Shown piece by piece: positions 56,514-64,000 of a stretch of 64,000 bases of DNA (positions are counted from its first letter, which is position 1; every line of letters begins with the position of its first letter). The DNA is from Portunus trituberculatus (taxonomy: Eukaryota > Arthropoda > Malacostraca > Decapoda > Portunidae), in contig NC_059268.1 of assembly GCF_017591435.1 (NCBI RefSeq), positions 9,481,684 through 9,545,683 on the forward strand, read 5' to 3'. The position numbers were made by a program, and so were the translations under genes. The notes under the pieces are model-generated. The model did not search any database and was not told the origin of the DNA. It was given only the letters and a program-made list of their open reading frames with translations.

Positions 56514-57168
56514 GCCAAGGAAAAGCTGTCCAGGGAAGCACAAGACAGACCAGCCTGAGTTCACCAGCTGGTGTTAGTGTTAATTGAAATTTAATGAAGA
56601 AATATGCAAGACTGAAGTATTTTTTTGATGTTCCTTTCTCCCTTTCTTTTTTTCCTTAAGGCAGGTGAGTTGTTAATACTTTCCTTGCTGCTTCTCACCA
56701 TCAGCTCTTTATAAGATTGTTCTACAGATTAACAAGCTCGTGTGTCTCTGTGTGTTTGTGTATCTGCCTTCCTTCCTTTCCCTCCCTCCCTCCGATGGCA
56801 GGTGAGTTCTCAAACATTTCCCAGCTTTATCTCCGCCGCCTCTCACGCCACCAGCTCCTCCTGCCTTTATCTCCGTCCCTCCGTGGACTAAAATGTGGTT
56901 ATTATCGTTCTCCCCCGCCTTTATTTATTACACTTCTATTGGTCGCACCGTCACGTCCAGACCATGTTTCCCTGGCACGCTTTTGATGTTTTGTGGTCTT
57001 TTCTGGTCTTCTTCCGGTTCCTGTGGTCTCTCTGTGGTCTCTTTCTCCTATCTTAACGATTGTAGGATTTCTTGAGTTCTCTCCTTCATTTTTCATCGTA
57101 ATTTTAGTGTTTTCTCTCTTCGGTTCTCCTTCGTTTTTTTTTTTTTTTTCCGGTTTGTTTATCTGCCT

Positions 57169-57171
<3 letters not shown>
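56514..57171 (+). other. Gene 2 3' flank
   Basis: Presumed 3' UTR and flank, T/C-rich. No gene seen. Confidence 0.5.
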
Positions 57172-57249
<78 letters not shown>

Positions 57250-57266
57250 CTCTCTCTCTCTCTCTG
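57172..57266. repeat. (AC)n-(TC)n compound microsatellite
   Basis: About 37 AC units followed by about 10 TC units. Confidence 0.9.
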
Positions 57267-57339
57267 AGCAAAAGGAAATATCCCTCATTGTCTGGACTCA
57301 GCAACTAAAATACAAACGTCAGGAACTTCTAAGGATTCC

Positions 57340-57345
57340 AATAAA
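57340..57345 (+). terminator. Possible polyadenylation signal for gene 2
   Basis: AATAAA about 830 nt after the stop codon. It is the nearest canonical hexamer I noticed on the plus strand. Confidence 0.25.
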
Positions 57346-57504
57346 GTTACGTAATCCTAATAATAAAAGAGAAAGAGACGAAAAAAGTCTTTCCTATTGA
57401 TTCATGTCGTCAAGAGAGGAAAAGTTGATAACTGGACAGCGTAGAAAAAAGGGATAAGAATTAAAGATAGGTATGTGGGTGAGATTTTTCTTTCCTCTTT
57501 TTTT

Positions 57505-57750
57505 TCCACCTATTTGTAAAGGACATACAAGTGGTACAGTGGAACTATGTGTGCTTTGGGGTCCGAGGGGTCTCCAAGCGCACTGGTTCGAATCCTGTCC
57601 ACGGTCCGAGTGTAGGTTGGTCTTCATGACTCGAGGGAACGGTTTCCTAGCGGGTGGGCTTTGATATAAGAGGTAACACAAGAAGTATCCCCTTTAGCCC
57701 ATAAATTCCGTGAAAAGCCAACATGGTATAAATAAAAAAAAAAAAAAAAG
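57505..57750 (+). mobile_element. SINE-3, tRNA-derived with poly-A tail
   Basis: Contains GGTCCGAGGGGTCTCCAAGC and CACTGGTTCGAATCCTGTCC (B box), then a body (GTGTAGGTTGGTCTTCATGA, CCCTTTAGCCCATAAATTCC) and a poly-A tail at 57734-57749. Only one copy is seen here. The tRNA-like head followed by an A tail is the SINE signature. Confidence 0.55.
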
Positions 57751-58832
57751 TGTCAGAGATGGCTTTAGAGATATACGGGTGATCGAGACAGGAATTGATT
57801 GGTAATAAGATTAAGGCAAAATGTAATAAGATTGATAAACTTAGAATAGAAATAATGCTCATTGGTTTTCAGATACGCCAACAGAGGACTGGAGTACACT
57901 CACTAACCAACATTAGTGCCGATTCAGTACGGAAACTTAAAAAAAAAAAAAAGAATAGAGTAAATTTATATGGACACGGATGATAGGCCCTTATAGGTAT
58001 GAATTATTCACACGAAGACTGCCACTTGTAGATCAAATTATTTCTGTCAGTTTTCCTTATTTTTTATGCCCTTCCGAAACAGATTCCCTTGCTCGTTTAT
58101 GCCGTTCTGAACAATTTGTGAATTAGTGTTACTTACCCTATGCTCAGAGGTGACAGCAGGAGAGGCTGTGGGGTTGTGGGAATGCTGGAAGGAAGCAGTG
58201 ACTGTAGAGAGGCAGTTTTACATCCTGATTTTTTTTCCTTCGTCTGCTGCCACTGTCTCTGCTGGAGGAAACGGAATATCTGAGTAAGAAAGTACTATGA
58301 TGGTATAAATTGCATAATGTGAGAATTTCTTACCATTCCTTTCCATTAAAAAGTTATCAGTAAAAAGAACTAAATATCAAGGCAGTTTGACGTGGGGTGT
58401 GTCTGGGAATGCTCCTTCGATGTATTGCCAGGGAACTTACTAACGTATGTCTTGCTCTTACTGCAATCAATGTGTCTTTTTGTGTTGGTCTGTTTGTATA
58501 GCACGAGTAGTAGTGGTAGTAATAGTAGTTGAAGTAGTAGCATAGTAGTAGTAGTAATAGTAGTAGTTGTAGTATTTGTTGTTCTTTTGTTACTGGTACT
58601 CCTTCTGCTGTCCGTTCATACAAGCCTCTGGTCTCAAGCCCCATGCACAGTTCTGAGGTGCCGAGGACTGGTGGATCGTCCAGCAAATTCGTGAACACTC
58701 TTTACAGCTTCCCTAGCCAGGCTGCGGATAGGATGGCTGCGGGGGTTCCATGATGAGGGATATAAAAAGGGAGACGGCTGATGCTAGACACTGCGGTCCT
58801 TGTGGAGGCTGGAGTTGACTATCGCTGCCTTT
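57751..58832. other. Intergenic, nothing recognised
   Basis: AT-rich sequence with a degenerate AGT stretch near 58505-58575 and a second short A-run near 57940. No gene is seen. Confidence 0.5.
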
Positions 58833-58833
58833 A

Positions 58834-58884
<51 letters not shown>

Positions 58885-58913
58885 CTTTACGCTATTCTAT
58901 TCAATAATTGCAA

Positions 58914-58958
<45 letters not shown>

Positions 58959-58991
58959 CATTGCGTATGTGAGGCAATAATATGGATAACC

Positions 58992-59052
<61 letters not shown>
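58833..59052. repeat. (AC)n, (GT)n and (CT)n microsatellites
   Basis: (AC)n at about 58833-58881, (TG)n at about 58916-58955 and (CT)n at about 58997-59052. The first two are inverted relative to each other and could pair. Confidence 0.9.
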
Positions 59053-59055
<3 letters not shown>

Positions 59056-59732
59056 TCCAGTAAGTCAACCAATTTTCCAGTGGCTGTGAGCTCCAATCAG
59101 TCGGTCAATAAGGGAACCAGTTTCGCCCCAGAGTCCCCCTTTTTCCTTTTTCCCGTTTTTTCTTCAGTTATACGCTGCCAATTACCTCCAGCTGGCTGCG
59201 GTTTAACTGGACCTGGAGAAACTCACCCGTTAAAGTTTTTCGAGGGTGTTTTTGAAAATATATCCGTATTATTTCTATACAGTAATTCATGGTTGAGTAG
59301 ATGAAGTGATTTTGTTTTGCAGTAAATATGTGTTCTCTGCTTATCAATTGCCAGTTTTGATTTGCGCCGTGTCTATATTCCTGCAATCAATTGACACTGA
59401 TGGTAGGTGGGGTGTAAATGCTTTAGTGTTAATACTATAGTTTGCTTCATCGACGATTCCAATATCTTTTTTCACCAGCTGAGGATACAGAGACACAGTA
59501 ACATTGCCTCTTATTGATGTCTTTACTCCTATGATCTATGCATCCATTGTTTCTTTTTAACGTCCAATTGATTTCCTATCCTTTACCAAAGCCATAATTC
59601 AATCTTGAGCCCCTGGGCGGCCTCCATTAAGATGATCAGGTGTTTGAAATTTAGTAAGACTTTTCGATAGAAATAGTACTTCAGTATGCAACACGTTTCG
59701 AAACAAGACGGAAGTAAGCAGACCATACAAGC

Positions 59733-59811
<79 letters not shown>

Positions 59812-61254
59812 ATTGCAGTGTTGACCATTCACGGTAACAAAATCAGTGTGTCAGGGTTGATGACACAGTGAAGGGACGCTTTGCCATCCATCAGCCTCTT
59901 CTGTATCTTCTGACAACATTTCTTTTCGTAGGAGGATTTTTTCCGCCACGAAGCAGCAGCCTTAAATAACCCAGAAACTCTCCCTTCCTCTCCCATACAG
60001 CCCACGAAAGGCTAGTGTCAGCTAGGCCTGTGATCTCCGCTTCCTGCCAGCTTGGTTGGTCAATTATTTAGGTAAAGGTGGAAGATAAACTGCGGTATCA
60101 GCGAGTCGGGAACCAATATGCAATAAAGGTGAGATACGAGGAAAAGTAGCAGTCAGTGGAGAGGCGTGGACATGAGGGAGAGAGGTGGAATGAGTACTGG
60201 TATCTGCTGGTGGAGGAGAAGCCTGGTGTGATGAAAGGACCTGAACACAGAACACCTGAACACAAAGGCAGTTCTGCGTACAACATTCATACGTATTATC
60301 CCCATCTGTTAATTCATCAAAGCTCCGTTCTGACTCGGAACTAACAAGCTGGTGATGTATCTATTCCATTCATCCACCATTCTTCTCAACGCGTGGCTAA
60401 ATCACAACCTGTATGCCACAATTCAGCCCGTTATGTATGTAAGCTACCTTGGGTTATTCAGTGGTCCCGAGGAGCGGAGTTTCCCTTGTTAGATAGGTTG
60501 GGCAAAGTTTCTGATTAATTACCCACAGGGGTCATGGGAGGCGAGGCAGCCACTGAGCTAGACTGGGAGGAAGGAGAAGCAATCAATTGATAATCTCTAT
60601 ACGTCATAACTCTGAAATTCAACAATAAGGCCTCGTATGTTGAAACTCATCAATACCAAGGTTGGGCGGCTGTGGATGTTAGGAAGGGTTGTTTCGTGTT
60701 CATACTTGCAGGATATAAATGCGGAGAGTGAAGAAAAAAATTAATAAAATACTATACAATGATAAATAAGTCTACGTGTCTCAAACAATTTGCGCTCACA
60801 CGAATACTTTTAAATTCATAGAAATTATTAGTTACTTTCTCTCCAGTATTTTTTCCCAGTGATAGTGTAGAATATTCATTAACACTCTCTATGATTATGA
60901 AAATATTTTGAAAACCGTACAGAATAACTTCCACCAGAGATTGTTACAGGCATTCGATATAAGAAACAAAAACAACAACCATCATAATTATAAACAATCA
61001 TACCTGCATATAATGGATTTGCAGAGATTAAAAGATATTAAGATCGGATATTAGAAAACACTTTCCGTCTAAGTTGGAGATGCGAAGTACATGTTAAGTA
61101 GTTCGTTTTGTGACTTGAACCCAATGTACCGAGCTTGCTCGAAGCCGAACTGTGTGTGACTCCTAGTTTGATGCACGGCCTGGGGTGTCGAGTCTTAAGT
61201 TCAAAATACAGAATCTCCTCGAAACACAGCCTCTCTACTCTTTCTTTTTTTCCT

Positions 61255-61300
<46 letters not shown>

Positions 61301-62117
61301 GTTCCTCTTACAACTTAAGTGCCTTGAACCACTCAGACGTTACGAAACTTCATCTCAAGTATTTCGAACGGAATGAAGAGGAAGTTGCTACCCAGGACTG
61401 CTTTCATGATTCTAGTGAGAGTGTAACAAGGATTCTGCATCAACAATGGGGAGAAAAAAAAAAAAAACATTAATCAATAAATTCTCCGTGGCCTTGTCAC
61501 AATGAATCCTGAACATCTCGAAATACAGATTTAGGAACAAACGCACAATAAATATAAATAAATGAGTCACAGTGCAGTGTTAACCTGTTTCCTGGAGAGT
61601 GTTTTGGATTCTGTTGGAAGCTTGGCGAGTGATACGATTATTTGTGGACGAGATGACCCGGAGAATCACACTGAGGTGTGGTGAGTGTTGGTTGCAGATT
61701 TGTATCGCTAATTCACAAATCCGCTGCAGAATCAGTGTCCATAAATTGTGTGTACAGTACGACACCTTTTACACACCGAGCCCTAGAACACTTCCTCTGC
61801 ACCTCAGAAAGTAGTTCTTATGAAAGTAAAATATATAAATATCGTTTATTTGTGCCTACGTATCTTCAGCTCGTTCACTGTATCGAAACTATTGAACGAT
61901 AAGTATTTTATTGTAATTATTTTATCATAAAGCGCATTCTATTATGCGAGATATACAAAGAACACTGTGAGAGTATTACTCCGCGCAGCCTCGTGTTAGT
62001 GTCTGCCTGTTACGCAGTAACCCGCAGTGTGCAAATGGCTGGTGATCGCTGAGAGCAAACCAAAGTAACGGAATTTTGTCGTGTAGTTCCAAAAAAAAAA
62101 TAAATTAAGTAAGTAAG
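59053..62117. other. Intergenic, simple repeats only
   Basis: (GA)n at about 59732-59807 and 61258-61299, plus a family-B-like fragment near 61370-61445 (TTTCATGATTCTAGTGAGAG). No coding sequence is recognised. Confidence 0.55.
59732..59807. repeat. (GA)n microsatellite
   Basis: About 38 GA units. Confidence 0.9.
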
Positions 62118-63622
<1,505 letters not shown>

Positions 63623-63661
63623 TGCCGGTGGTCCAGGGTGAAGGATGAAGAGATTCAGTAG
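63623..63661 (+). other. Candidate 39-bp exon of a downstream gene
   Basis: A strong acceptor (long T/C tract, TTTCTTTATAG) and a strong donor (AGTAG/GTAAGA) bracket 39 nt. All three frames of the segment have a stop, but an internal ATG at 63645 (AGGATGAAG) starts MKRFS in phase with the donor. It could be a 5' exon of a gene lying beyond the window. Confidence 0.3.
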
Positions 63662-63858
63662 GTAAGAGTAATTTATATTTTTAAACACAGTCAATAGGAT
63701 ACCGTAGGAGTGTCTCAATGTAAACAAACAGTTTGAAGTGGTTTTGTGGCAATTATGACTCACTCTCGACGATCCACAAAAGAAATCATTACTGTATAAC
63801 TACACTGTTTTTCCAGTAGCCTTTTCCCAGCAGCAAGATGTCTAAGTTTTTTTTTTTT

Positions 63859-64000
63859 TATGGCCTATAGCGCCTGTAGGTTCACTTGAAGACTATGGGA
63901 AGCCCTGCTCAGCTTCCATCCATTAGCGGCGCAGGCAATTTTATTTACAGTGGTACCCATATTAGTGACCATATCACCACCCAAGCGCATCTTTGGTGTA
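63859..64000 (-). mobile_element. SINE-1 copy cut by the window end
   Basis: Begins with a T-run (the A tail in minus orientation), then GGCCTATAGCGCCTGTAGGT, AGCGGCGCAGGCAATTTTAT, GTGGTACCCATATTAGTGAC and CACCACCCAAGCGCATCTTT, matching 18568-18730. Confidence 0.85.

Overview
This is a eukaryotic (animal) window, most likely from a decapod crustacean; a crab is my best guess. The genes are broken into short exons with canonical GT-AG introns. Both recognisable proteins read like arthropod homologues. Microsatellites are extremely dense: (GA)n, (GT)n, (TA)n, AGC/AGT and TTG arrays, many longer than 100 bp. There are several tRNA-derived SINE families, short inverted-repeat elements and degenerate TTAGG-like tracts. 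Most long open frames are artefacts of these simple repeats.

Gene 1 (+ strand, coding 1797-15875, 12 exons seen, 5' end not found) encodes the C-terminal 636 residues of a KY/hillarin-type protein. This family has a transglutaminase-like domain linked to cytoskeleton and muscle Z-disc function. All twelve exons join in phase. The copy here has Ser where the family's catalytic Cys is expected, and the N-terminal part carries TQT motifs of the kind bound by dynein light chain LC8.

The intergenic region 15876-29087 holds long (TA)n and (GA)n arrays, a decayed coding relic (17852-18163, -), SINE copies, a 5'-truncated LINE with two frameshifts (about 19350-21066, -), and a hAT-like repeat complex rich in GGTACC (about 22417-27050). 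It also holds local duplications around 24.6-25.2 kb and a TTAA-flanked MITE.

Gene 2 (+ strand, coding 29088-56513, 14 exons) encodes a secreted or lysosomal GH35 beta-galactosidase, closest to the vertebrate GLB1L2/GLB1L3 group. It has a signal peptide, the acid/base Glu in VENEYG and the nucleophile Glu in MEFWTGW. All junctions are in phase except exon 8 to exon 9. That same intron contains a 28-copy, 33-bp minisatellite whose units are all exactly 33 bp and all open in one frame, encoding an 11-residue repeat. This pairing is the most interesting unexplained signal in the window.

The remainder (56514-64000) is non-coding as far as I can see: microsatellites, a third SINE type, a 310-bp (TA)n array, a possible 39-bp exon at 63623-63661, and a SINE cut by the window end. 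The two genes share no obvious pathway and look like ordinary neighbours. I see no multi-gene system.
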